From positions 2,969,306-3,033,305 of the forward strand of contig OZ025887.1 of NCBI GenBank assembly GCA_964019415.1: a stretch of 64,000 nucleotides of DNA. Direction: 5' to 3'. Positions within the stretch are counted from its first letter, which is position 1; the number at the start of each line of letters is the position of its first letter. Under the pieces are notes generated by a model. That model saw only the letters and a program-made list of their open reading frames with translations. It did no database searches and was not told the origin of the DNA. The position numbers and the translations under genes were made by a program. This stretch comes from Ianthella basta. Taxonomy: Eukaryota; Porifera; Demospongiae; Verongiida; Ianthellidae. Positions 60,401 through 61,378 of the stretch are shown here, in pieces.

Positions 60401-61276
60401 CTTTCTAGTGGGTTAGCATGAAGCTAGGTGCTCACTGATACCTGAAGCTTCAGGATCACAGAAATATGATTCAAAACCAGCATGGATGTCCTGTGGTTGC
60501 AACTTTCACACCATTAAAAAGTACAGAAACTAGAAATAGTACAATCTTACTACAAAAATAGTAAGGATATAGGGATAGCATAAAAAGGACAGAAACAAGT
60601 AAAGGCTGTTACACAGTGGGCCTCAACCATGGTCCATACAAGGCTGTAGGACAATATATGTCACAGTGGGCCTCAACTATGGTCCATACAAGGCTGTAGG
60701 ACTATATATGTCACAGTGGGCCTCAACCATGGTCCATACAAGGCTGTAGGACTATATATGGTATGACATACTTGCATGTAGGGACTGTGCAACAGTCTTT
60801 ACTTGTTTCTGTCCATTTATATCATCTTTACATACATACTTATGATACTGGTAAGCCTATTTCACATTCTATTTAAAAGACAGTAAGGAGACAATCTGTA
60901 TTTCATCACAATTTAGCACTATTCATAATCAACTGTTCAAGGAAACACTACATGTTGCATACACACCTGATCAGGTATTTGAGCACACGTGCTAATTGCT
61001 AGCTTTGACAAGGTTTGCAACAGTACCACAGTGAAATGCTTTGATGGATAGGCTTGCAGAAGTGCAATGCACACCTGGCGGACCTGCAGTGAAATAAATT
61101 TAGGACAAATTGTAGTGTGCATTCCAGCACCAAAATAAATGTGCTACAAAATCTACAGTGACAGGCATATTCTATCAGGCTAACCTTGCGCTGAGTGTGA
61201 ATCTGCATAGGTAGAGAGCTTACATACTTACATGTACTTCCTCAGGGATGTACAGACGGTAGTGGCTGTTTGTATG
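18286..61276 (-). CDS. INTS7: Integrator complex subunit 7 gene, 13 exons (partial)
   Basis: Host gene on the minus strand. The Integrator complex is a nuclear, RNA polymerase II-associated assembly that cleaves snRNA and other nascent transcripts; INTS7 is an alpha-helical-repeat scaffold subunit. Thirteen exons, listed separately, join in one frame for 1650 nt (550 codons), each intron with GT and AG ends and every phase agreeing. Recognisable blocks in order are QAYPSKHF, IALLLK, ALTAIAAQ, YQIAREASHL, WLNALVCIAKAE and LYSLSFDADEASLE, matching the order in known INTS7. The segment corresponds to roughly the central and C-terminal half. Upstream exons lie beyond 61276 or outside the window. 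The terminal exons are not secure. Seven introns are 61-148 nt and five are 6.5-10.8 kb. Confidence 0.88.
19070..20365 (+). pseudogene. REL-type LINE reverse transcriptase (N-terminal and palm)
   Basis: A 431-codon frame. Residues ~170-205 have the GGLDGIRPQHLRDL entry motif. Around 240-260 comes GGIRPIAVGLTLHRLVAKC. Around 305-322 comes KLDFQNAFNTLRRD, with the first catalytic Asp. Then follow EGIQQGDPLGCFLF and, at 387-399, FYVDDGTLGG with the intact catalytic Asp pair. The frame ends at a stop just after the thumb begins; the sequence continues in another frame at 20385, so a small indel near 20340-20385 has broken the gene. The true N-terminus may lie upstream of 19070. Confidence 0.8.
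20385..21703 (+). pseudogene. REL-type LINE C-terminal part with nuclease
   Basis: The frame 20385-21437 carries the thumb/connection region (LLLLRHSFAIPKVMHILRSS, LPVRSGGIGIRSAV) and a zinc-knuckle-like CLHCGSDVDQLGTHGLSC near residues 252-270, followed by AAVNDLVKRSLDAA. The nuclease core continues in the next frame with GKILIWDATCPDTF and AEQRKRQKYANLDG, the pattern of a PD-(D/E)xK fold in R2-like elements. A short stretch around the expected RPDG motif is missing at about 21330. The last block (21530-21703) is in a third frame. Not functional as it stands. Confidence 0.75.
21991..22640. repeat. (GAT)n microsatellite and AT-rich spacer
   Basis: A (GATGAT)n run with one interruption occupies about 22040-22075. 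The rest to 22640 contains no recognised gene or RNA. Confidence 0.6.
22774..23388 (-). pseudogene. C-terminal Cys/His and nuclease region of REL-type LINE
   Basis: The frame at 23107-23388 has GASNWLTALPLEELGFSLHK, then FCDALCLRYGWQPP and the metal-binding-like cluster CVCGKQQTVEHALSCSHGGF. The frame at 22774-22965 has YRRHENEKRRSDQQRVLEVE and PLVFSATGG, which follow the nuclease core in this family. The core lies between them in another frame and is degraded. No start codon can be assigned. Confidence 0.7.
23677..24563 (-). pseudogene. RT region of second REL-type LINE
   Basis: The frame at 24285-24563 carries GVRPIGVGEVLRRIVGKA and GECEAAVHAM. After a gap in frame, 23677-24195 carries DGEVIYSQEGTTQGDLLAMA, and then WFAGDATAGG where active relatives have a Y/FADD-type box, so a catalytic Asp is replaced by Gly. 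KEWWDKLGEIGPDFGYQANA follows. The gene is inactive by both frameshift and active-site change. Confidence 0.75.
24603..25654 (-). pseudogene. N-terminal Cys-rich region of second REL-type LINE
   Basis: The frame at 25175-25654 opens with a Cys-rich cluster (CCRCNSSGHC, CICFKSGWTCIDCLP), a probable zinc-binding DNA- or RNA-contact domain. It later shows PNFMWAGVDGVSFTGAVDS and NLFKVPSGKVGKAFV. The frame at 24603-24911 shows MFQGKVKPAM, DILLDKHPTGK and RTDGAVGLYGIDAAG, which lead into the RT. A frame change separates the two parts. Confidence 0.65.
26240..26580. repeat. Dispersed AT-rich repeat
   Basis: Segments such as the AAGAAGAAGAATATGAAGATGAAA-like block and CCATCCCTACAT have counterparts at 36165-36390 and 36964-36980, suggesting two copies of an unclassified repeat. 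The copy at 36 kb is interrupted by a TIR element; this one is not. Confidence 0.4.
26687..26764 (-). CDS. INTS7: INTS7 exon L
   Basis: 78 nt in phase with exon K through a split Leu codon; it reads LEVSCTAMQSLLGAALDKCG and leaves two bases for exon M. The acceptor is ATCTAG and the donor GTGAGT. Confidence 0.8.
26883..26986 (-). CDS. INTS7: INTS7 exon K
   Basis: 104 nt carrying FQAFEELALSYAKLYSLSFD and ADEASLEYLK. The SFDAD block is one of the clearest matches to INTS7. The acceptor ATCAG and donor GTATCC flank it. Confidence 0.88.
27062..27214 (-). CDS. INTS7: INTS7 exon J
   Basis: 153 nt, 51 codons, beginning ASNKECEFSRHFLSIRVKYV. The acceptor CACAG at 27215 was chosen because it gives phase 0 and includes CEF, which matches the family. 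The donor is GTACAG. Confidence 0.85.
27288..27434 (-). CDS. INTS7: INTS7 exon I
   Basis: 147 nt, 49 codons, with SWLNALVCIAKAEC and DQALSEGISLLQKAELYLQ. The WLN...AE block matches INTS7. The acceptor is TTGAAG and the donor GTTAGT. Confidence 0.88.
27793..28386. mobile_element. Harbinger-type MITE with TTA target duplication
   Basis: TIRs begin CAGCCCGTTTACACTA on the left, and the right end matches 13 of 16 in inverse. Both sides carry TTA (27790-27792 and 28387-28389), the 3-bp duplication typical of PIF/Harbinger. It is 594 bp, with repeated GGAACGGTTC-type subterminal motifs and no full transposase. Confidence 0.75.
28690..28877. mobile_element. MITE, same family as 60558-60845
   Basis: Terminal inverted repeats are AATAAGAATGTAGAGATGGC at 28690 and its close inverse ending at 28877. 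The inner block AACAAGTAAAGGCTGTTACA (inverse at about 28815-28845) recurs at 35986 and 60594. Non-coding. Confidence 0.6.
28905..29339. other. No gene recognised
   Basis: A plus-strand frame at 28967-29191 starts near MAALEATLYKAHNH, but no family is recognised and there is no splice context. I regard it as probably non-coding. Confidence 0.35.
29340..29890 (+). pseudogene. Penelope-like GIY-YIG endonuclease remnant
   Basis: In the plus-strand frame, a Cys-containing segment (TQSPNEKDHVS..., NCPRAY in an alternative frame) is followed by YIGQTN and LGQRIKEHQRSVRNSDIATS. Then come ALAEHSNSTGHPIQWDNAHV, LLESWVIHKESNPLNRESG and LPHSYNTLIHNL. These are the GIY-YIG nuclease motifs (YIG, an Arg/Glu-His block and the conserved Glu) that close Penelope-like retroelement proteins. 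Stops and a frame shift near the YIG box break it. The RT is absent upstream. The palindromic terminus follows at 29887, as expected for this family. Confidence 0.75.
29887..30062. repeat. Penelope terminus as a near-perfect palindrome
   Basis: Arms 29887-29971 and 29978-30062 (85 bp each, one mismatch) flank a 6-bp centre. Each arm carries the hammerhead-like core: stem GACCAGA/TCTGGTC with a GCA loop, then GAAAC. The CTGAAGA box is intact on the minus-strand arm and altered in the other. It follows the GIY-YIG remnant. Confidence 0.8.
30184..30300 (+). ncRNA. Hammerhead-like Penelope terminus, family 2 (degenerate)
   Basis: CTAAAGA (expected CTGANGA), a GGCAGC/GCTGCC stem and GAAAC appear in order at 30184-30214. 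The rest matches the minus-strand copy at 14852-14990. The G-to-A change in the first box should abolish activity. Confidence 0.45.
30350..32590 (-). pseudogene. APE-type LINE reverse transcriptase
   Basis: On the minus strand, LDENNTPHHKAEEKLEQW begins the RT side of the insertion. SREEVVRAVNKLQNGKAAGG follows at 32262-32465, then NYRGVSLLSIPGKELALVLL, and PVHLCFVDLSIAYDSVNHTA at 31785-32117 with a catalytic Asp. Beyond the Harbinger insertion come EVKTGVRQGCVLSPLLFSCF and IMYADDLALAAE at 31016-31342, with an intact YADD. Then GKKTKILTAGEQ, and near 30500-30560 an RLQWFGHxQ-type motif. Frameshifts and the inserted DNA inactivate it. Confidence 0.8.
31346..31910 (-). mobile_element. PIF/Harbinger internal-deletion derivative inside LINE RT
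   Basis: The 565-bp insertion is flanked by TAA/TAA on the plus strand (31343-31345 and 31911-31913; TTA on the minus). TIRs are AAACCCTTTTACATGGAC and, in inverse, TACCCCTTTCACACGGAC (14 of 18). The minus-strand frame at 31519-31842 reads MAFEELLLILVLFWL, RMSMWVKHKSAAFF-like and FFQDIVPGWSDHDFK, then FRLSRATF. This is the usual N-terminus of Harbinger transposases; the DDE core is absent. The target codons of the LINE RT resume on both sides, confirming the boundaries. Confidence 0.85.
32545..33972 (+). pseudogene. CR1-like LINE reverse transcriptase, one in-frame stop
   Basis: From about 32600 the frame reads KALVKPLHKGG, NYRPISLLPVTSKVLE, FLDIAKAFDTVNHTLLLSRL, GVPQGSVLGPLLFTLFVNSL and MFADDTTLYVIG, all with catalytic residues intact. 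A TAG at 33439-33441 ends the first open frame (298 codons). The protein then continues in the same frame as GICLLRRLSWFLP to 33972, ending TYSI. The first ~20 codons of the open frame belong to the flanking older LINE. One nonsense change and 5' truncation are the only visible defects. Confidence 0.85.
32590..34330 (+). mobile_element. 5'-truncated CR1-like LINE with (ACCAT)n tail
   Basis: The plus-strand element begins within RT, continues to the natural stop of the protein at 33972, then has ~270 bp of 3' UTR with the family terminal block (GCCTCATGGCTAAAGGCTTC, 34209-34228). It ends in at least 15 ACCAT units (34245-34329). Its insertion splits the older minus-strand LINE. It is the best preserved LINE in the window. 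Confidence 0.85.
34245..34329. repeat. (ACCAT)n microsatellite tail
   Basis: About 17 tandem ACCAT units form the 3' tail of the LINE. The open minus-strand frame through it (repeating WYGM) is an artefact. Confidence 0.95.
34340..35106 (-). pseudogene. APE-type endonuclease of interrupted LINE
   Basis: The minus-strand frame at 34924-35106 reads MRDFNAAISESVQGVVGPHG and NDNGERLVSFACANGVCN. The next, at 34534-34878, reads VMDTRVYRGGDIDSDHRLV, containing the SDH motif of APE endonucleases, then CFDVELLQQEERRGEYLETI. DFN and SDH are catalytic or structural motifs of the nuclease. The GDFN Gly is changed to Arg and a frameshift separates the halves. The linker EIEEDMRRHKQGSFFKMMRS ends at the insertion point of the CR1-like LINE. 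Confidence 0.8.
35107..35583. other. Spacer, no gene recognised
   Basis: The stretch may contain the decayed N-terminal part of the LINE endonuclease down to about 35220; beyond that nothing is recognised. Confidence 0.4.
35584..35631 (-). CDS. INTS7: INTS7 exon H (48-nt microexon-like)
   Basis: 16 codons, GFYRLAYGMFLHVCEQ, between acceptor CTTACAG and donor GTAAGA, phase 0 on both sides. It fills the gap between exon G (ending EASHL) and exon I in INTS7 and is isolated between introns of 6.5 and 8.1 kb. Confidence 0.75.
35632..36379. other. Intron DNA with fragments of dispersed repeats
   Basis: Contains a solo piece of the ACAAGTAAAGGCTGTTACAC repeat at about 35988-36008 and a segment (35915-35950) similar to 48120-48155. 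No coding feature. Confidence 0.45.
36380..36972 (+). mobile_element. TIR element carrying a RecQ-like helicase exon
   Basis: 63-bp inverted repeats at 36388-36450 and 36898-36960 match at 59 positions. A 9-base direct repeat CCATCCCTA lies at 36380-36388 and 36964-36972, consistent with an 8-bp duplication of the hAT type (exact frame ambiguous). The interior, about 450 bp, is mostly a helicase-like coding segment and not a transposase. It looks like a non-autonomous element that has captured or evolved around a helicase exon. Confidence 0.65.
36517..36860 (+). pseudogene. RecQ-like helicase N-terminal fragment
   Basis: Plus-strand frames read DQRVLYAATEAIQRLGYSTM, KPEQLQVVSGIVSG and, after a 1-base shift near 36655, RDAFAVLLTGFGKSLCYACL, with a Walker A-like TGFGKS (canonical TGxGKS). 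SLVLAVAPLTAIRRDQI follows, resembling motif Ia. This is the first part of a RecQ-type DExH helicase. The DExH box and later motifs are absent. Relatives of this fragment are common in sponge and cnidarian genomes. Frame change and truncation make it non-functional. Confidence 0.75.
37140..37800 (+). pseudogene. Ty3/gypsy RT and integrase N-terminal remnant
   Basis: Plus-strand RT frame: DAILQGIPVVIAYLDDILVS (catalytic YLDD intact) followed by ESKCEFLVSSLYYLGHLIDK and GLHPLPDKTQAM in a second frame. A deletion near 37425 removes most of the RNase H. Then come RDELSVHESCILWSSQVVV, LEELHEGHSGTTQIKAL and CVRTCHKCQVNQFSLPAAP, the zinc-binding domain of integrase. The frame is cut near 37805 by other DNA. 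The C-terminal end resumes at about 40640. Confidence 0.8.
37805..38580 (+). pseudogene. Myb/SANT-like ORF of a probable Harbinger element
   Basis: The plus-strand frame at 38097-38504 reads KQCREKLKALKKYKEVVDKQ followed by RRSRAGVESEEE, the end of a Myb/SANT-like DNA-binding domain of the kind carried by the accessory ORF of PIF/Harbinger elements. The preceding DNA has several AATCTGG-type subterminal repeats, and the left junction lies inside Ty3 integrase next to TTA. No transposase is seen. The right end of this insertion was not defined because further elements landed inside it. Confidence 0.5.
38630..38803. repeat. Penelope-like palindromic terminus (inverted dimer)
   Basis: Arms 38630-38713 and 38719-38803 around a 5-base centre. 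On the plus strand the hammerhead boxes are CTGAAGA (38717-38723), stem GACCAGA/TCTGGTC, GAAA (38742-38745) and then TGTC. Same family as 29887-30062, but no coding sequence is attached. Confidence 0.75.
39068..40458. mobile_element. TTAA-flanked TIR element (piggyBac-type)
   Basis: Perfect 16-bp TIRs GGTGGTAGGGAAGGCT at 39068-39083 and in inverse at 40443-40458, each directly bordered by TTAA (39064-39067, 40459-40462). TTAA target sites are the signature of piggyBac. It is 1391 bp with no piggyBac transposase. An internal inverted repeat (TGTGCAGAAATCTATGGCAG and its inverse) lies at about 39347-39493. A plus-strand stretch at 39900-40275 looks coding (next entry). Confidence 0.75.
39915..40275 (+). 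pseudogene. Coding-like segment with possible MBD motif
   Basis: Translated on the plus strand, the region reads GEKRRSHLASISSRG, a stop, and then IVEEIRSGSTTKLRYRSPSG and RFLKSLLDVQEFL. The second part resembles the core of a methyl-CpG-binding domain (basic stretch, Y-x-SPSG-x-x-x-K-S, then a helix). It is short, lacks an initiator and lies inside the TTAA element. The MBD call is tentative. Confidence 0.35.
40640..41060 (+). pseudogene. Ty3/gypsy integrase C-terminal remnant
   Basis: The plus-strand translation shows LLFAYRLTPQGTTGNS, ELLLGQRPR, QQKMHHDVAVPA, DFQEGEDVLLRNSGRGDTS and LPGWIVKHISSVMFLIY. This is the end of the integrase core plus its C-terminal domain. Together with 37140-37800 it forms one element whose catalytic core (DDE) has been lost or displaced. 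Several frame changes. Confidence 0.75.
41076..41212. repeat. Tandem array of three palindromic 38-mers, 50-bp period
   Basis: Units start at 41076, 41126 and 41176. Each is an imperfect palindrome from AAGCGTTGGTAGTTGAT to ATCAACGCTT-like ends. The 12-base linkers are themselves palindromic (GTATCGGGATAC, ACATCTAGATCT). The third unit is degenerate at its right end. It directly follows the Ty3 remnant. Confidence 0.8.
41213..41783. other. No gene recognised
   Basis: Intron DNA without a credible frame, RNA gene or clear repeat. Confidence 0.5.
41784..41897. mobile_element. Short MITE with TTATAACACCTCC TIRs
   Basis: Inverted repeats TTATAACACCTCC (41784-41796 / 41885-41897) and GGATATGGCTGATT (inner arms about 41801-41814 / 41866-41879) leave a loop of ~50 bp. 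Superfamily undetermined. Confidence 0.6.
42090..42263 (-). CDS. INTS7: INTS7 exon G
   Basis: 174 nt, 58 codons from HPLSVVLMRM to MYQIAREASHL. The last block is a strong INTS7 match. Acceptor GCTGTAG, donor GTGAGT. Confidence 0.88.
42340..42561 (-). CDS. INTS7: INTS7 exon F
   Basis: 222 nt, 74 codons including CWALTAIAAQSKAVSQRVAK and NCSEKDKLL. These are helical repeats with hydrophobic periodicity. Acceptor ATTAAG, donor GTATGC. Confidence 0.88.
42642..42823 (-). CDS. INTS7: INTS7 exon E
   Basis: 182 nt. The first two bases complete a Glu codon split with exon D, then 60 codons including SIAARACKALCGVTFACKEG. Acceptor TTCAG, donor GTTAGC. Confidence 0.87.
42885..42999 (-). CDS. INTS7: INTS7 exon D
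   Basis: 115 nt reading ALMNTLKKKKLTAEDVQLMD and then VVSILSYARIGAFLFPAY, with one base left for exon E. Acceptor TTACAG, donor GTAGGT. Confidence 0.85.
43559..45199 (+). CDS. THAP-domain DDE transposase of ISL2EU element
   Basis: An intact 546-codon frame. The first ATG is at 43559, but the likely start is Met44 (43688), which sits just before the THAP zinc finger, as is usual in THAP proteins. THAP: C48-x4-C53 and C100-x2-H103 with WW/WI aromatic residues between, for TIR binding. A Lys-rich linker, an acidic stretch and a coiled coil (~195-225) follow. An HTH-like segment is at ~300-335. The DDE_4-type catalytic domain shows D378 (VIVDCFE), D453 (MADKGFD) and E501 (RIHVERAI), all present. 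No stop or frameshift was seen. It probably excises and inserts the element. Confidence 0.88.
   Translation: MPCSQSMSSQNLWLLLASYVTKNERQKYRMLAEMRFRRRLLSVMPSSCAADSCTNRDIPSCPYGFFRFPLSDRERTKLWIKGVCCRRAVDWWPTSGMRICGKHFLKGKPSENPSDVDYVPTIVDIKKRSLEKAEAADARAKRYQKRCGQTNQPEVLASPSEVPSVGPVGVAEEEGCPSPGTCTAAVTDHDVSIDSLRIEVRELKDEVKRLQTEVDVLTAQLAEERYKSKSSNFSVHHLKGSDKLTRFYTGLPTFVVFMSLFEYLQPKAARMRIWRGEKAEAERTASGAEHRVYHRERQLDLVDEFLAVLMRLRLGLLVEDVCQRFGVSPSYYSKIFTTWVVFLAKELCLMFPWPSADKVKLHTPPQFLKYPNTRVIVDCFELFIERPSSLKTNCQAFSHYKNHTTFKALIGISPGGVVTYLSSLYTGRASDKFIVSHSGFLDLLEPNDNVMADKGFDIKDLLLPRRVTLNIPPFLRQDRGQFTAQEVDETRSIASLRIHVERAIARVKSFHILNGILPITLTPVANQIVTVCTYLTNFSDPLLSEV
45505..47511 (-). CDS. SWIM zinc finger and YqaJ-like nuclease of ISL2EU element
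   Basis: An open frame of 668 codons. A SWIM finger (C52-x-C54, C62-x-H64) lies near the start. Residues ~243-425 form a YqaJ/lambda-exonuclease-type PD-(D/E)xK nuclease with G291-x-E293, D337 (SSDG), E353-x-K355 (VIEVKCP) and YYTQIQGEL, all expected catalytic residues. A Ser/Thr/Val-rich low-complexity region (~480-620) and a C-terminal Cys/His cluster (CCNPQCKF, NTGCSHVFHHLC, YCSHC) follow, probably zinc-binding. The N-terminal part of the protein lies in another frame (47337-47939), joined near 47512. The role in transposition is not established; end processing is a reasonable guess. Confidence 0.85.
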   Translation of the reverse strand: MWLGCECLDDETLPNYVFVRAHVYQSYPSRSKLPYSVFACLSQQGNVFKGKCGCVAGLGESCSHVAALLFFTLDCVENSCKEIPAGTCTDQLMSWHKPPAHMTVSAVRVTETEFSASQYGKTTTRSVSGGSRVGFDPRAPGDINLNPEHLQGFLDKMAMCSPSSGVFHFWDHPSLGKRKATYEADCQVQHLLIPEQPVSKDMEDIDDKLLAALAEEFMESCSIDASIAQHLEASTKKQSKSDLWRRARIGQLTSSVFHDVLTWRESTPSASIVSQVMGYTRVPQTDAMKWGIEHEKDAVADYLKHINAGRDVSKYMTHEPAGLTLHQEFSYLGASSDGLLLDPIVDNPHGVIEVKCPVSVSGQSVNHLPPEEIASKFGSKFYLRKGEEGRLCLSRKHRYYTQIQGELAVINKDWADFVVWTKSPFPGNIFVERIYCDLDFWQVQVLPKLQSFYLCKVVPEIISRKLYLERRKPSTNLPNQPTSSGTSPVTAASDNSAATAVALGVLPTSSVSATPLHIESQCSVSHMASLVPASSLLAESQHSVPGVTSSVAATATPLHTEFECFQSVTHATSSVLTSPHYTESQPSVSHPWSESLVSSAIVSPSLSMSSHGLLSQASVMLHCCNPQCKFNELKPKPCRNTGCSHVFHHLCSTDDMGNYCSHCYTEDL
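47337..47939 (-). CDS. N-terminal SAP-like part of YqaJ-type protein, other frame
   Basis: The frame starts at MEVDALAESL (47939), with ATVPVLKKVCKIFKITFSNK and RKQELVDALLGY forming a SAP-like helix-extended-helix motif that binds DNA. A region ending SLKGYDYF follows, which in relatives leads straight to the segment that opens the next frame. The natural homology leaves this frame near 47512; the downstream residues to 47337 are spurious. The two frames are offset by one base, so either a 1-nt indel inactivates the gene or frameshifting or splicing joins them. Confidence 0.7.
   Translation of the reverse strand: MEVDALAESLRSPMDAQTLRKSLESATVPVLKKVCKIFKITFSNKRKQELVDALLGYAATQAGRPGYEAQFCQSKPSVLMEEVEADLQHLPTFESCTSWKREVLVKNMNYDHIFQYLIEMRTKSADDRRRNSYKSLKGYDYFKCGWVVNVWMMRHYPIMYLYVPMCTSHTHHVPSCRTLFLLVCHSKAMSLRESVDVSQA
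48055..49634. other. Intron DNA with dispersed non-coding repeats
   Basis: The segment 48560-48820 matches 60330-60540 in the same orientation (shared TGCATGGATGTCCTGTGGTTG and GAAACTAGA blocks), marking a two-copy non-coding repeat. The segment 48110-48170 resembles 35905-35950. No gene is recognised. Confidence 0.5.
49994..51770 (+). pseudogene. Tigger-like transposase fragments
   Basis: HTH at 49994-50329: YTVKQKQHIVLYARHHGVRP followed by RKFSIPQKNIQRWLKN, typical of pogo/CENP-B N-termini. The first part of DDE_1 at 50531-50740 reads YINMDETPLYFDMVPSQTV, with the first catalytic Asp, and then STGSGKRCVTIVF. Later comes SLLMLDHFKCHL with a second Asp, then ITVSVVIPAGCTSVIQPLDV and FKGYVRAEWLDFM, and a tail with RQSIIDWVASTWSKI. 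GT...AG-bounded gaps interrupt the homology at 50739-51066 and 51221-51301. Frameshifts near 50325-50460 and a stop show it is not functional. Confidence 0.75.
50834..50910 (-). mobile_element. LINE/SINE 3' tail, (ATCT)n
   Basis: On the minus strand a GGGGCTTTCCTGTGTAAAGA block precedes ATCT repeats (50834-50853). It resembles the shared LINE terminus but with a different tail unit. Confidence 0.5.
51770..52115 (+). pseudogene. Penelope-like RT C-terminal fragment
   Basis: The plus-strand frame after ~51770 reads LSHLNSVRPSIKFTVEVEKE, SLPFLDALLQRKDDG, LDVTVYRKPTHTDRYLDFRS and HHPSHVKRGLVRCLYDRA, the region after the catalytic palm in Penelope-like RTs. A hairpin duplication of the LPFLDALLQRKDDG coding stretch precedes it (51760-51800 inverted against 51880-51925). 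The fragment leads directly into the Penelope terminus at 52120. Confidence 0.8.
52120..52212 (+). ncRNA. Hammerhead-like Penelope terminus (single copy)
   Basis: CTGAAGA (52123-52129), stem GACCAGA/TCTGATC with one changed pair, and GAAAC (52148-52152) followed by GTC. The remainder to CTTTCTGA equals the arms at 29978-30062 and 38719-38803. This is the only copy attached directly to Penelope RT sequence. Confidence 0.6.
52213..52395 (-). pseudogene. HIRAN-like fragment
   Basis: The minus strand from 52390 reads MAGSGDKWKVLCMVRDYHAY, a stop, and then LEDDFKTKHQRHNPHNKYAV followed by AVLSVDTKYETV. This resembles a HIRAN-type domain (RDYHxY, then NPxDxYAVAV). One in-frame stop (CATGTAG) interrupts it. 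It ends at the Penelope terminus and appears to be a captured or remnant coding piece. Confidence 0.4.
52738..52886. repeat. Two-copy tandem repeat (~72 bp)
   Basis: Two direct copies share GATGATTTCTCAGGGGTTTC and TTGCTTACAGGTCTCCT with few changes. Both copies are open in the plus frame (FSGVSPIS). Confidence 0.7.
52991..53107 (+). other. Possible unassigned exon on plus strand
   Basis: Between a good acceptor (TTGTCTTCCAG) and donor (GTATCA) the frame reads SYFDSVKLPECATQAEVMAI followed by CTLCIDYWSTSGQKMQRK. No family is recognised. It lies antisense within an INTS7 intron. It could be a relic exon of a mobile-element gene. Confidence 0.3.
53108..53822. other. No gene recognised
   Basis: Intron DNA. 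A GACGTCACGTG-containing stretch at about 53445-53458 lies near a CCGCCATTTTA word, reminiscent of promoter-like or MITE DNA, but nothing can be proved. Confidence 0.4.
53823..53945 (-). CDS. INTS7: INTS7 exon C
   Basis: 123 nt, 41 codons: IALLLKVSATDARSVVRLDA followed by LAQLKTIASSSANMWTESNI. Acceptor CATGTAG, donor GTATGT. It aligns with the INTS7 segment after the SYPS block. Confidence 0.85.
53946..55040. other. No gene recognised
   Basis: Intron DNA with short frames only. Nothing supported. Confidence 0.45.
55049..55407. repeat. Direct repeat (130-bp period) and adjoining hairpin
   Basis: ACTTAGTGGACA...ATGTCATTAGC...TTACTTAATTAGT at 55049-55120 recurs at 55179-55250. A hairpin follows, with arms GAGCAACTTTTCAGG (55317-55331) and CCTGAAAAGTTGCTC (55391-55405). 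Confidence 0.65.
55566..56162 (+). pseudogene. hAT-like transposase N-terminal remnant (TTF-type finger)
   Basis: Plus-strand frames read MKCSEYVVDVIKSFEHMF, then QSAWFDKWK, and in shifted frames NGLSIWKDGTIGVNKHEDSA, EALQLDVVLPAYCLDVGEML and KVLSNIRFLAQQGIALCGDG, followed by DENDSNFIQLLKL. This is the TTF-type zinc-finger region and start of a hAT transposase of the ZMYM1-like type. Three frames are used and the catalytic domain is missing. Confidence 0.65.
56530..57608 (-). mobile_element. Helitron-like element, 5' end at 57608
   Basis: On the minus strand it begins TCTATGTATTTAAAGAGAAG immediately after an A, matching the 5' ends at 10069 and 9274 and the A/T insertion preference of Helitrons. 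Two modules with the GGTGGCAATTC...GGGACAAAGGT pattern are at 57377-57425 and 57534-57570, and others with GGCTGCAG at 56565. A canonical 3' hairpin-CTRR end was not found. Confidence 0.5.
57926..57970. repeat. (GT)n microsatellite
   Basis: A GT-rich simple repeat with interruptions (GTGCATGT...GTGCGTGT). The frames through it are artefacts. Confidence 0.95.
58000..58751. other. No gene recognised
   Basis: The minus-strand frame 58160-58363 is basic, but no family is seen. Confidence 0.4.
58752..59970 (-). pseudogene. Crypton-type tyrosine recombinase remnant
   Basis: Read from 59970 down, the N-terminal segment (IQKEFVPLNMEANTKWALKN) is followed by a middle part (59242-59688) with EPFTKGEIDQLWASGVLGTS and ALHNAVFIYNEVQFCLHGKE. 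The catalytic end (58752-59201) has IRATAITTLFAANVPEKVIK and ERTGHCSLEGLWMYEQSTE. The spacing of R, H (GHxS) and Y (MYE) fits a Crypton-like tyrosine recombinase C-terminus. The frame changes near 59200-59240 and 59690-59790. Host proteins derived from Cryptons share this domain, but the breaks argue for a dead element. Confidence 0.65.
59726..60150. repeat. 60-bp inverted repeat around Crypton 5' part
   Basis: The sequence GGTAATCACTGG...CACCAGTATTGGTGTCTCAG at 59726-59790 is repeated in inverse at 60087-60150 with a few differences. The 296-bp interval contains the N-terminal recombinase segment. Confidence 0.7.
60151..60557. repeat. Dispersed non-coding repeat copy
   Basis: 60330-60540 matches 48560-48820 in orientation and order. 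No coding. Confidence 0.5.
60558..60845. mobile_element. MITE with internal 50-bp triplication
   Basis: Inverted repeats of about 60 bp at each end contain GGACAGAAACAAGTAAAG. The centre holds three tandem 50-bp units (60612-60760) with CCTCAACCATGGTCCATACA. Related MITE at 28690-28877. Confidence 0.7.
60967..61083 (-). CDS. INTS7: INTS7 exon B
   Basis: 117 nt, 39 codons: VRQVCIALLQAYPSKHFTVV and then LLQTLSKLAIS. Acceptor CACTGCAG, donor GTGTGT. The AYPS block with the following helix matches INTS7. Confidence 0.87.
61232..61276 (-). CDS. INTS7: INTS7 exon A (most 5' exon seen)
   Basis: 45 nt, HTNSHYRLYIPEEVH, between acceptor ATTACAG and donor GTAAGT, in phase 0 with exon B. It is short and less certain on its own but fits the expected position. 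Confidence 0.65.
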
Positions 61277-61378
61277 CTGTAATATAAATGAAACGTAGCA
61301 CCATTCTCATTCAGGGAGAAGAAGCGTACAATCCTCCTGAACATTTGTGGCCTGACCACGTACACTCTTATCCAAAGT

